Below are positions 1 to 8,907 of a DNA stretch of 64,000 bases, piece after piece. Each line of letters begins with the position of its first letter. Position 1 is the first letter of the stretch. The position numbers and the translations under genes were made by a program. Origin of the DNA: CAG-964 sp902789345. Lineage in GTDB: Bacteria > Bacillota > Clostridia > Oscillospirales > Acutalibacteraceae. The DNA lies in the NCBI GenBank assembly GCA_052117325.1, contig JBQKJJ010000005.1; one strand, written 5' to 3'. The notes beneath the pieces are model-generated. The model was not told where the DNA came from. It did not search any database and was given only the letters and a program-made list of their open reading frames with translations.

Positions 1-1
1 C

Positions 2-592
2 TACGGAAAGCTTATGTTTAAAAACAGCAGGCTGGGGGCGGATATGATAACCTTTACCGCACATAAAATTCACGGTCCAAAGGGCGTAGGGGCTTTATAC
101 ATAAAAAACGGCGTTCGCATTACTCCCCGTTTGTACGGAGGTATGCAGCAGCACAAGATACGCCCGGGTACAGAGCCGGCACCGGCTATAGCAGGCTTTG
201 GTGCGGCTATAAGAGAAATTGACTATACAAATATTGACAATATCAGGAGTTTAAACGGTTATTTGCGAAAGCAGCTGGAGGATATAGACGGCATAGTTAT
301 TAATTCTCCCGAAAATGCACTGGAGTATATTTTGAACTTTTCCGTTATAGGTATAAGAAGCGAAACCATGCTTCACTATTTGGCAGAAAAGGGGATATAT
401 GTTTCAAGTGGCTCGGCCTGTGCCAAAGGTCAGCCCAGCTATGTGCTTATGGCTATGGGGCTTTCTAAGGATATAGCGGATTCTGCTGTTAGGGTGAGCT
501 TTTCAAAACACAACACCACAGCGGATATTGATGAATTGATAAAAGCCTTAAAAGACGGAATAAACAGCTTAGCAAGAAAAGACAGTAAGTAA
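2..592 (+). CDS. Cysteine desulfurase (NifS/IscS family), 5' part missing
   Basis: PLP enzyme that takes sulfur from cysteine as a protein persulfide. Only the C-terminal ~196 residues lie in the window; the frame is open to the left edge, so the ATG at 14 is internal. The PLP-lysine motif AHKIHGPKG starts at fragment residue 20 (Lys22), and the catalytic loop SSGSACAKGQ carries the persulfide Cys at about residue 140. The stop is 26 bp before thiI. A desulfurase directly upstream of thiI is the usual Firmicute arrangement, so its likely job is sulfur supply for tRNA 4-thiouridine. A general Fe-S cluster role cannot be excluded. Confidence 0.95.
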   Translation, partial: YGKLMFKNSRLGADMITFTAHKIHGPKGVGALYIKNGVRITPRLYGGMQQHKIRPGTEPAPAIAGFGAAIREIDYTNIDNIRSLNGYLRKQLEDIDGIVINSPENALEYILNFSVIGIRSETMLHYLAEKGIYVSSGSACAKGQPSYVLMAMGLSKDIADSAVRVSFSKHNTTADIDELIKALKDGINSLARKDSK

Positions 593-618
593 TTTACAAC
601 GAAAGGTTTACATAGAGT

Positions 619-1806
619 ATGGAAGAAATAATTCTGATTAAAATCGGAGAAATTGTCCTAAAGGGACTGAATAAAAGAGCGTTTGAAGATGTTCTTTTAA
701 AAAACTTAAAAAACAGACTGCATAAAGCAGGAAGCTTTGACATTAAAATCGCACAGTCTACCATATCCGTTTCACCAAAGGACGAAAATGCGGATATTGA
801 ACTGGCTGCTGAAATTGTAGGTAAAACCTTTGGTATTGCTACATTTTCAAGAGCCTGTACAGCAAAGAAAAATATAGAGGATATTCAGCAGAAGGCTGTT
901 GAATACCTTGAAGAAACGCTGGAAGACGCAAAAACCTTTAAGGTAGAGGCAAGACGCTCGGATAAAAAATTTCCTATGACCTCACCGCAGATTTCAGCGC
1001 AGGTTGGCGGATATATTTTAGAGCATTTTCCTCATTTAAAGGTAGATGTAAGAAACCCGGAGGTTACGGTAACGGTAGAAATTCGTGATTTTTCAGCGTA
1101 TATTCGCGGCGGTGTTATAAAGGGCGCAGGCGGTATTCCTGTAGGTACCGGCGGCAAGGCAGCCATACTTATATCAGGCGGAATAGACAGCCCTGTTGCC
1201 GCTTATATGATGGCAAAAAGAGGTGTAGAGCTTACAGCCGTGCATTTTGCAAGCCCACCTTACACATCGCAAAGAGCAGAGGAAAAGGTGTGCAAATTGT
1301 TGGAGATTGTTTCTGCCTATGCCGGCAGAATGACAATGTACACAGTGCCTTTTACTGAAATTCAAAAGCAGATAAAGGACAAATGCCCTGAGGAGCTTTT
1401 CACCATTATTATGCGTAGATTTATGATGGAAATAAGCCAGCGAATAGCAGAGGATAAGGACTGTACGGCACTTATTACAGGTGAAAGCCTGGGTCAGGTT
1501 GCCAGCCAAACCATACACGCCATAGCTTGTACAGACATTGTATGCAGTATGCCTGTATTCAGACCTCTTATAGGTATGGACAAGGACGAGATAGTTTCTA
1601 TTTCAAGAAAAATAGGAACATTTGAAACCTCTATAGAGCCGTACGAGGATTGCTGTACTGTATTTACTCCGAAGCACCCACGCACAAGACCAATTTTAAA
1701 GTATGTGCAGCAGGCACAGGACAAGCTTAATTGCAGTGAGCTTATAGAAAATGCGTTAGCTGATTTAAAGGTTACAAGAATTGGCTATGGTGATAATAAA
1801 TTTTAA
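619..1806 (+). CDS. thiI: tRNA 4-thiouridine synthetase ThiI
   Basis: ATP-dependent sulfurtransferase making s4U in tRNA, and in some bacteria supplying sulfur for thiamine. It has an N-terminal ferredoxin-like plus THUMP region (about residues 1-165), then a PP-loop AANH domain with SGGIDSP near residue 185. A CC pair sits in the YEDCCTVFTPKHP segment near the C-terminus. At 395 aa it lacks the C-terminal rhodanese domain of the E. coli enzyme, as is normal in Firmicutes, where sulfur comes straight from the neighbouring desulfurase. RBS GAAAGG lies upstream of the ATG. It is co-directional with and close to the desulfurase, so probably one operon. Confidence 0.96.
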   Translation: MEEIILIKIGEIVLKGLNKRAFEDVLLKNLKNRLHKAGSFDIKIAQSTISVSPKDENADIELAAEIVGKTFGIATFSRACTAKKNIEDIQQKAVEYLEETLEDAKTFKVEARRSDKKFPMTSPQISAQVGGYILEHFPHLKVDVRNPEVTVTVEIRDFSAYIRGGVIKGAGGIPVGTGGKAAILISGGIDSPVAAYMMAKRGVELTAVHFASPPYTSQRAEEKVCKLLEIVSAYAGRMTMYTVPFTEIQKQIKDKCPEELFTIIMRRFMMEISQRIAEDKDCTALITGESLGQVASQTIHAIACTDIVCSMPVFRPLIGMDKDEIVSISRKIGTFETSIEPYEDCCTVFTPKHPRTRPILKYVQQAQDKLNCSELIENALADLKVTRIGYGDNKF

Positions 1807-1832
1807 TTATCAATAAACAGGAGGAACGATTT

Positions 1833-4136
1833 ATGAATGCTGAAATATACATACTTAGAGATATGGACACTTCCGGCAGGATAACTACATCGATAGACGG
1901 TCTAGCTGTGCTGTTGAAGAACAGCGGCCTGGGAGTAGCTTATAAAACCGAAATGGACGAAAATAAGGACGAAATTATTAACAGCCTGTCACAGTCCTTA
2001 AACCCGGACGAGAACATTGACCTAGTTCTTATTCCCGACGGCTACGATACAGACGCCAGAAGCACAGTGGTTTTTAAAACTCTTTTTGCGCTGTCAGCGT
2101 ATGAAGACACAGCCGAAAAGCTGCAGCTGAAGGCGCTGGTAGGTGATTTTACAGGCGAGTTTAAGCGTGTAAACGAAATTACTCTTTCTAACAAAAAGCA
2201 CGCCTTTAGCTTTGTAATAGACGGCGTAAGGGTAGTTCTGCTGCCGGTAATGAGTATGGTAGAAATGAAAGAGGTTGTTCCTGAAATGCTTAAGGTTATG
2301 GGAGCAAAGTCTGCCGTACAAAATACTCAGGCAAATACTCCTAGTAATAGGGTAAAGGTTGACTCCGATGACCAGGTACTGCAAAGCAGAAAAGCAGACC
2401 CTATAGAAACGTTGGCAAAGGAAGTTGACACAGACAAAGAGGAGCCTAAGGATAAGTCAAAGGACAAGAAAAAGAAGAAAAAAAAGTTGACCTTTAAAGA
2501 ACGCTTTATACCTATGAAAGGCGACAGCGGCAAGGAAAAGCTAAGAAAAATTATTCTTGACCTGGCGATTTTGGTGTTTGTGGTTGCAGCTGTGCTTTTA
2601 ATTAAATATGTGGTTATAGACCCAATGCTTAATAGCCAAAAGTATGACGACCTAAGAGATTTGGTTAAAAACGACGGCGAAATTGCTACCGAAATAACTA
2701 CAGATGCCAACGGTAATACCCTTGTAAAGAAAAAGAAGTCTAGAATTAACTGGGACGAACTAAAGGGCATTAACAGCGAGGTTGTAGGCTGGGTTACAAT
2801 TGATGATACCAGAATAGACTACCCTGTACTAAGACACAAGGGCGACAATGACGATTCACAGTACTATCTAAAGAGAGATATTTACAAAAACTACAGCGAC
2901 TACGGCAGCATCTTTGTAGACTACAGAAGCAGTAAGGGTACAGACTCAAAGAATGTTATTCTGCATGGTCACCATATGAATGACGGCAGTATGTTCCAAA
3001 ACCTAATGGGATACGGCCTGTATTCTGCTGATATGGACTTCTACAGGAAGCACCCAACAATAGAGTTTGACACACCAAACGGTGACGAAACCTACAAAAT
3101 TATTTCTGTATTTAAGACAAACACACTTGACGAACACGGAGAATTCTTTAACTATCTTGTAGGTAACTTTAACAGTGACGCAGAATTTATGAACTATGTA
3201 TATTTGGTTCGTGAGCGTTCTCTTATTGACACAGGTGTAACCTGTAATGAAGATGACCAGCTGCTTACACTGTCAACCTGTTCTTATGAGTACAGCGAAT
3301 TCAGAACAGTTGTAGTTGCAAGAAAAACAAGATCAGGCGAAAGCTCAAAGGTAGATACCTCTAAGGCAAAGGCTAACTCCGACGCACTGTGGCCTGATGT
3401 TTACTACGGCTACGACAAGTCCGCAAAGCCACAGGTAAGCACATTTAAAATTGCAAGTAAAAAGGGAAAGATTGACTGGTACGACGGAAAAGGAAACCTA
3501 AAGGGTAAGGAAAGAATGTTTACCCTAAAGGAACATGACACCGTAGAGGCTACCGAGCCGGCAACAGAAAAGGTTGAAAACCGCACTATGCCTGCTACTA
3601 CGGCGCCACCGGCTACAGATCCGCCAAAGGTTAAGGACGAGAGTATTTTGTTTAACTACAATACGCTGGTGCTTGAGGTTGGTCAAACAGATACCCTTGA
3701 AATTTACTGGACTCCGGACAACACCACAAACAAATCAATAAAGTGGATATCATCTAACGCAAATGTTGCCACCATTGCAGCCGGAGGTAAGGTAACTGCA
3801 ATTGCACCGGGTGAATGTACTATTACTGCCGAAAGCTCAAACAAGCACAAAACCACCTGTAAGATAGTAGTTAATGATATTTTAGCAACATCACTGACTA
3901 TTTCGTCTACAAGCCACACATCTACTGTACTTAACGAGCAGTTTAAGCTTGATGCAACTTATGAGCCAAGCAACGCTTCACATAAAGTAGAATGGTCCAG
4001 CAGCAATACAAATATTGCCACTGTTTCAAACACAGGTCTGGTTACTGTAAAGAATTACGGCAGCTGTACAATATACGCAAAAATTGACTCGCTGGAGGTT
4101 TCCTGCGTAGTTACCGTTACAGACCCTAACTCATAA
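1833..4136 (+). CDS. Class B-type sortase with cytoplasmic N-domain and two C-terminal Ig-like (BIG2) domains
   Basis: 767-aa multidomain membrane protein. Residues 1-160 look like a divergent CinA/MoCF (molybdopterin-binding-like) fold: AEIYILRDMDTSG start, DLVLIPDGYDTDARST where the family has its GG-x-GPT loop, then VVLLPVMSMVEMKEV. A Lys/Asp-rich linker (about 200-235) and one membrane helix (about 240-262) follow. The sortase domain (about 300-500) has HGHHMNDGSMF (His380/381), TLSTCSYEY (Cys483) and the catalytic Arg (491, EFRTVV). A Thr/Pro-rich linker leads to two BIG2 domains (about 602-680 and 683-765). Normal class B sortases are about 230-280 aa. RBS AGGAGG. The sortase call is firm; the N-domain assignment is inferred from pattern only. 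It probably anchors surface proteins or acts as a housekeeping sortase. Confidence 0.9.
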   Translation: MNAEIYILRDMDTSGRITTSIDGLAVLLKNSGLGVAYKTEMDENKDEIINSLSQSLNPDENIDLVLIPDGYDTDARSTVVFKTLFALSAYEDTAEKLQLKALVGDFTGEFKRVNEITLSNKKHAFSFVIDGVRVVLLPVMSMVEMKEVVPEMLKVMGAKSAVQNTQANTPSNRVKVDSDDQVLQSRKADPIETLAKEVDTDKEEPKDKSKDKKKKKKKLTFKERFIPMKGDSGKEKLRKIILDLAILVFVVAAVLLIKYVVIDPMLNSQKYDDLRDLVKNDGEIATEITTDANGNTLVKKKKSRINWDELKGINSEVVGWVTIDDTRIDYPVLRHKGDNDDSQYYLKRDIYKNYSDYGSIFVDYRSSKGTDSKNVILHGHHMNDGSMFQNLMGYGLYSADMDFYRKHPTIEFDTPNGDETYKIISVFKTNTLDEHGEFFNYLVGNFNSDAEFMNYVYLVRERSLIDTGVTCNEDDQLLTLSTCSYEYSEFRTVVVARKTRSGESSKVDTSKAKANSDALWPDVYYGYDKSAKPQVSTFKIASKKGKIDWYDGKGNLKGKERMFTLKEHDTVEATEPATEKVENRTMPATTAPPATDPPKVKDESILFNYNTLVLEVGQTDTLEIYWTPDNTTNKSIKWISSNANVATIAAGGKVTAIAPGECTITAESSNKHKTTCKIVVNDILATSLTISSTSHTSTVLNEQFKLDATYEPSNASHKVEWSSSNTNIATVSNTGLVTVKNYGSCTIYAKIDSLEVSCVVTVTDPNS

Positions 4137-4177
4137 AAAACTGTATACGAAACCCAATAGTCTAAGAGGTAATTGTT

Positions 4178-4576
4178 ATGAAAACTGCGTTGATTTATTA
4201 TACAGCACACAAAACCGGATATTGTGAAACGGCACTTAGAGGCGCTGTTTTGCCACAGGGAGTGGATATTGACGGTATAGTTGCCGCTGTTTCACCGCAA
4301 AATTTCGGCGACAGCATTAATAACTGCCTTAATAAATACGACACCTTGTTTGTTATTGGAGATACAAGTCGCAATGACAGGGCAGGCATTATGCCTGTTC
4401 TGTCTTGCGGCTTAAACGAAAAAAATGTTAAGGCAGGCAAACTTCAGGCAGGCGGTAATACAGGGTATTTACTGGAGCTTGATAATAAAAAAATAGTTGT
4501 ACTGCCCGACCAGCCGGAAGCCATAACCGCTTTGGCGTCGGCACAGCTTATAGAATACTTGAAAACGGAGAAATAA
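4178..4576 (+). CDS. Small protein resembling the CinA/MoCF fold, function unknown
   Basis: 132 aa, no signal peptide or membrane segment. TLFVIGDTSRNDRAG and NTGYLLELDNKKIVVLPDQ followed by PEAI recall the region of CinA-type proteins where a GTAPG loop precedes a hydrophobic strand and LPG-x-P-x-EM. The catalytic-looking residues are not conserved, so it may be a degenerate binding domain. It sits 41 bp after the sortase gene, whose own N-terminus shows the same pattern, and ends 2 bp before trmB. RBS AGAGGT. I do not recognise a named family. Confidence 0.7.
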   Translation: MKTALIYYTAHKTGYCETALRGAVLPQGVDIDGIVAAVSPQNFGDSINNCLNKYDTLFVIGDTSRNDRAGIMPVLSCGLNEKNVKAGKLQAGGNTGYLLELDNKKIVVLPDQPEAITALASAQLIEYLKTEK

Positions 4577-4578
4577 TT

Positions 4579-5229
4579 ATGAGAATGAGAAGAAAGCCAT
4601 GGGCACGCCCTGAATTGGCTGCATGTGACTTTTTTATTGACAATCCCAAGGAAAACCGTGGCAAGTGGGCAGACTGCTTTAAGAAAAAACAGCCCCTGCA
4701 CCTGGAGCTTGGCTGCGGAAAAGGCTCCTTTATAGGGAAAATTGCATACGACCACCCGAATATTAATTATATAGGTGTAGATATAAAAAGTGAGGTTTTG
4801 GCTGTAGGCAGGCGCAATATTGTAAAAATTTTTGGCGAACAGCCGGTTGAAAATATTTTGCTTACGGCACAAAATATAGAGTTAATAGAGGATATTTTCT
4901 CACCGGAGGATGTAATAGAAAGAATATACATAAACTTTTGCAACCCTTGGGGTCGAGAAAAGCACAAAAAAAGACGCCTTACACATATAAGGCAGCTTAA
5001 CCACTACAAAACTTTTTTGAAAAAGGGCAGTGAAATTAGGTTTAAAACAGACGACGACGGTCTTTTTGAGGAGAGCCTGGAATACTTTAAAGAAGCAGGC
5101 TTTGAGGTAACTTATATTACACGAGATTTACACAACAGCGATGTTGAATATAATATTGAAACCGAACACGAGAAAATGTTTTCTGCAGAGGGTATTCCCA
5201 TAAAGTATTGCATTGCCGTGTATAAATAA
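4579..5229 (+). CDS. trmB: tRNA (guanine-N7-)-methyltransferase TrmB
   Basis: SAM-dependent enzyme methylating G46 of tRNA to m7G. 216 aa, the usual length. SAM-binding motif LELGCGKGSF is near residue 41; NFCNPWGREKHKKRRL is the family's substrate/catalytic segment, and RFKTDDDGLFEES matches its C-terminal motif. The start overlaps the preceding gene's tail region (2-bp gap), with GGAG 10 bp upstream, so translation is probably coupled. Confidence 0.95.
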   Translation: MRMRRKPWARPELAACDFFIDNPKENRGKWADCFKKKQPLHLELGCGKGSFIGKIAYDHPNINYIGVDIKSEVLAVGRRNIVKIFGEQPVENILLTAQNIELIEDIFSPEDVIERIYINFCNPWGREKHKKRRLTHIRQLNHYKTFLKKGSEIRFKTDDDGLFEESLEYFKEAGFEVTYITRDLHNSDVEYNIETEHEKMFSAEGIPIKYCIAVYK

Positions 5230-5257
5230 ATATAACTGAGAAGGGAGCAGCAGCTGT

Positions 5258-6709
5258 ATGCTTTATAAAAGAATAGTTGGTATAATTGTTTCGGTACCGT
5301 TGGCAATTTCATGTACAGGGTGTTCCTTTTCGGGACTTTCGGATAACGACCTTTTGCAGCCGCCAAAGGCAACAGGCGAAAAGGCAGAAATTCAAAGCTT
5401 ATTGGAAAGCACAACAAACGGCGACTACTCGCTGAAATACCCACAGTCCGGCGACTACCGTTCTGCAATAGTTATGCAGGATTTAAACGGCGACGGCGAG
5501 GACGAGGCTGTAGCGTTTTACCGCAACAAGAAAGACAGCTCTGCCATTAATGTTATGTTTATGGACAAGGTAGGCGGAAAATGGGCGTCTGTAGGTACCT
5601 TTAGCAACGCAAATTCAGATGTTGACAGAATTTATTTCGGCGATATTGACAGTGACGGTATAAGCGAAGCAATAGTAGGTTGGTCCTCTTACCTTACAGG
5701 CGGAAGTCAGGTAACTATGTATAAGTATAAAGAGGGCAGTGTTTCTGAGGTTATTGTTAATGACGATACAAACTATGCCGATATGGCCTTTATGGATATT
5801 ACCAACGACGGCGTAAGCGATTTGGTTATTTTAACAACCGCTACAGAGGATGATACCGGTAAAAGTACATCCCTTGCCAGACTTTACAGCAGCTGTGCCA
5901 ACGGAAAGTTTTCCAGAGTGTCAGAGATAAAAACTAACCCAAATGTTGTAAGCTACAGTCAGATTATGCAGGGTACCGTAAGCGACGGTGTAAACGGACT
6001 TTTTGTTGACGGTAACACCTCAAGCTTAGACGAGCTTATTACAGAAGTTATTTACTATTCATCACAGAAAAAATCTCTTGTCAGCCCTCTTGATGTTACT
6101 CAAAATGACGGTACGGTAACAAATGTTACCCAGCGTGTAACCTCATCGGTATGCAGGGATATAGACGAAGACGGCATTATAGAAGTTCCGTCCCCATTTA
6201 CACCAACTCTTACAGACGACAAGCTCACGCCTTGCCCTATAACCAAGTGGTATAAAATAGATGCAGATAAGGGCAAAATGGAGCAGACAATACAGACTAT
6301 AGCCAGCTATTTTGACGGTTTCTATTTCATTTTACCGGACAACTGGAAAAACCATGTTGTAGCCGTAAATGACAATACAAGCAGAACCACAACATTCTAC
6401 TGTATAAAAGAAGTGGTAAAAGAGGACAACAGTGAAACGCCTACCGAGGCCGCAACTGTACCGGAGCTGGATTCTGACACAGATGACAATACAGTTACAG
6501 CCGTGGAAATAGAAAAACAACCGGTGCTTACTATAAAGGTTTTTTCAGAGAAAGACTGGAAAAACGACAGTGCCGCAAAAATATCGGACGGTTACTCTGT
6601 ACTGGAGGAGTCCAACAGCCTTGTGTATACTTGCAAGCTGGGTGCAAGTGAAGACGGTCAGTATAATCTTTCAAGTCAGCAGGTTAGCAAGTACTTTAAG
6701 CTGATATAA
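5258..6709 (+). CDS. Secreted lipoprotein with FG-GAP/VCBS-like repeats
   Basis: 483 aa. The N-terminus has one short basic stretch, a hydrophobic segment and a CTGC site near residue 20-23 that fits lipid attachment. The body contains repeated Asp-rich calcium-loop-like motifs: DLNGDGEDEAV (near residue 75), DIDSDGISEAI, DITNDGVSDLV and DIDEDGIIEV, typical of FG-GAP/VCBS beta-propeller proteins. RBS GGGAG. It lies 28 bp after trmB and 30 bp before the two-component system, so it may be the extracytoplasmic partner or a target of that system; this is inference. Confidence 0.75.
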   Translation: MLYKRIVGIIVSVPLAISCTGCSFSGLSDNDLLQPPKATGEKAEIQSLLESTTNGDYSLKYPQSGDYRSAIVMQDLNGDGEDEAVAFYRNKKDSSAINVMFMDKVGGKWASVGTFSNANSDVDRIYFGDIDSDGISEAIVGWSSYLTGGSQVTMYKYKEGSVSEVIVNDDTNYADMAFMDITNDGVSDLVILTTATEDDTGKSTSLARLYSSCANGKFSRVSEIKTNPNVVSYSQIMQGTVSDGVNGLFVDGNTSSLDELITEVIYYSSQKKSLVSPLDVTQNDGTVTNVTQRVTSSVCRDIDEDGIIEVPSPFTPTLTDDKLTPCPITKWYKIDADKGKMEQTIQTIASYFDGFYFILPDNWKNHVVAVNDNTSRTTTFYCIKEVVKEDNSETPTEAATVPELDSDTDDNTVTAVEIEKQPVLTIKVFSEKDWKNDSAAKISDGYSVLEESNSLVYTCKLGASEDGQYNLSSQQVSKYFKLI

Positions 6710-6739
6710 TTTTATTTAACAGATAGGAGTAGATTAAGT

Positions 6740-7441
6740 ATGAAAAAAATATTGGTGTGTGAAGATGAAGCTGCTATAAGAGATTTTGTTGTTATTAATC
6801 TTGTAAGAGGCGGCTACGATGTAATAGAGGCAGACTGCGGTGAAACTGCCTTGAAAAAGTACGACGAAAACGGCGGAAATATAGATGTTGCCATACTTGA
6901 TGTTATGATGCCGGGCATGGACGGCTTCCAGGTTTGCAAAGAGCTAAGGCAGCGCAACGGCAGCATAGGTATTATTATGCTTACTGCAAAAACACAGGAA
7001 ATGGATAAGGTTACAGGCTTGCTGCTGGGTGCAGACGACTATGTAACAAAGCCTTTTTCTCCGTCAGAGCTGGTTGCAAGGGTAGACGCTTTGCACAGAA
7101 GAGTAGTACTTGCACAGAAAAGCAAGGAAAGCAATTTTAAAGAGGAGCTTAAATCAGGCGAGTTTGTGCTTAACCTGCGTAACCGTGCTCTGCTGAAAAA
7201 CGGAAAGATGATAGACCTTACACAGGTTGAATTCCAAATTATGGAGTATTTCTTCTCAAACCCGGGTGTAGCACTTGACAGACTTGATATTCTTACCCAT
7301 GTATGGGGCGAGTCTTATGTAGGTGAGGATAAAATTGTTGATGTAAACATTAGAAGACTTCGTATGAAAATTGAAGATGAGCCTTCTAACCCTAAGTATA
7401 TTGTTACAGTATGGGGCTTGGGCTACAAATGGGAAGCATAA
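6740..7441 (+). CDS. OmpR/PhoB-family response regulator
   Basis: 233 aa. Receiver domain (1-120) with acidic pair ED near the N-terminus, phospho-acceptor Asp54 in ILDVMMPGMDG, Thr in MLTAKT and Lys in KPFSPSELVARV. A winged-helix DNA-binding domain follows (about 135-230), ending in DVNIRRLRMKIE and YIVTVWGLGYKWEA. 24 bp separate it from the histidine kinase gene. RBS TAGGAG. Confidence 0.95.
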   Translation: MKKILVCEDEAAIRDFVVINLVRGGYDVIEADCGETALKKYDENGGNIDVAILDVMMPGMDGFQVCKELRQRNGSIGIIMLTAKTQEMDKVTGLLLGADDYVTKPFSPSELVARVDALHRRVVLAQKSKESNFKEELKSGEFVLNLRNRALLKNGKMIDLTQVEFQIMEYFFSNPGVALDRLDILTHVWGESYVGEDKIVDVNIRRLRMKIEDEPSNPKYIVTVWGLGYKWEA

Positions 7442-7465
7442 ATTTTTTCTTAAGGAGGGGCAAAA

Positions 7466-8884
7466 ATGAAAAAGGGTATAACCAGACGGTGGCTTATTAA
7501 CACCTTTGGGGTTATTTTAGCAATAGTCGGGGTGCTTATTACCGTTTTGTCCCTTATACTGCAAAATTATTACGACAACGGCATTCGTCAAACTCTAAAC
7601 GGCAGAGTTGACGAGCTGTCAAATGTATTTGGCAACTATACAACAGACGATTCAAGCGTATTTGAAACCAATATCCGCTCATATATCGAAAACTTTTCCG
7701 ATAAGGAAAGTATGGAACTTATGGTGCTTGACACTCAGGGCAATATTACCGTAACCTCTACGGGCTTTCCGCCTGACCAAAATATTGAGCTTGAGGACTA
7801 TAAAAGAGCCTTGCAGGATCCGGACGGCTACGGCTCATGGACAGGCAAACAAAATGGTGAAACGGTTATGGCGGTTACAAGAATTATAACCGATGTCAAC
7901 GGAAACAACCTTGGTGCTGTGCGTTACTGCGTTTCTTTAGAGCCGGCAAACAGGCAGATTTTCGTAATGATTATGTTTATGATTGTTATAGGACTGTTTA
8001 TTCTCTATTTTGTTATGATTTCAGGTGCCTACTTTGTACGCTCTATTGTAAACCCTATTCGTGAAATTAACGAGGTTTCCAGAAAGATAGCCCAGGGCGA
8101 CTTTGACGCAAGACTGAAAAAGCGTAACGATGACGAAATAGGCGAACTGTGCGACTCTATTAACTATATGGCTACCGAGCTTGGAGCTTCCGAAAAGTTG
8201 AAAAATGACTTTATTTCTTCAGTTTCTCACGAGCTTAGAACACCCCTTACAGCTATTAAGGGTTGGGCAGAAACAATGCGTATGGGCGATACCCCGGACT
8301 TTAGAACTATGGAAAAGGGTATGAGCGTTATTGCCAATGAGTCCGAGCGGCTTACCGGTATAGTTGAGGAGCTGCTTGACTTCTCCCGCATTCAAAGCGG
8401 CAGAATGGTTATTAATATGGAACGCATTGATATTTTGGCAGAGCTTGACGAGGCTATATATATGCTGCGTGAAAGAGCATTAAAAGAAGGTAAGCACCTG
8501 ATATATGACGAACCGGAGATTGCTCCTCCTGTTATGGGTGACAAAAACCGTTTGCGTCAGGTGTTTATAAACATTATAGACAATGCTTTAAAGTATACTC
8601 CGGAGGGCGGCGTTATCGGCATAGATGTGTCCCACGATGAAAAAAACATAAAAATTTCAATCAGCGACAACGGCTGTGGTATTCCTGCCGAGCATTTGCC
8701 TAGAATTAAAGACAAATTCTACAAGGCTAACCAAACCCAGCGTGGCTCCGGTATAGGCCTGGCTGTGGTTGATGAAATTATGCACTTGCACAACGGCAGT
8801 CTTGACATTGAAAGTACGGAAAATGTAGGTACTACCGTAACGCTTACTATACCAATTTACACAGAAACAGATGATAACAAGTAA
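7466..8884 (+). CDS. Membrane sensor histidine kinase
   Basis: 472 aa. TM1 (about 9-31), an extracytoplasmic sensor of about 140 aa (PAS/Cache-like by size), TM2 (about 170-192), HAMP (SIVNPIREINEVSRKIAQGD), HisKA with His255 in SVSHELRTPL, then HATPase_c with N-box NIIDNALKYT, DNGCGIP and GSGIGLAVV. Layout matches WalK/PhoR-type kinases. RBS AAGGAGGGG. Cognate partner is the upstream regulator. Confidence 0.95.
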   Translation: MKKGITRRWLINTFGVILAIVGVLITVLSLILQNYYDNGIRQTLNGRVDELSNVFGNYTTDDSSVFETNIRSYIENFSDKESMELMVLDTQGNITVTSTGFPPDQNIELEDYKRALQDPDGYGSWTGKQNGETVMAVTRIITDVNGNNLGAVRYCVSLEPANRQIFVMIMFMIVIGLFILYFVMISGAYFVRSIVNPIREINEVSRKIAQGDFDARLKKRNDDEIGELCDSINYMATELGASEKLKNDFISSVSHELRTPLTAIKGWAETMRMGDTPDFRTMEKGMSVIANESERLTGIVEELLDFSRIQSGRMVINMERIDILAELDEAIYMLRERALKEGKHLIYDEPEIAPPVMGDKNRLRQVFINIIDNALKYTPEGGVIGIDVSHDEKNIKISISDNGCGIPAEHLPRIKDKFYKANQTQRGSGIGLAVVDEIMHLHNGSLDIESTENVGTTVTLTIPIYTETDDNK

Positions 8885-8907
8885 GGAAATAAGTAAGGAG
8901 ATTTAAG

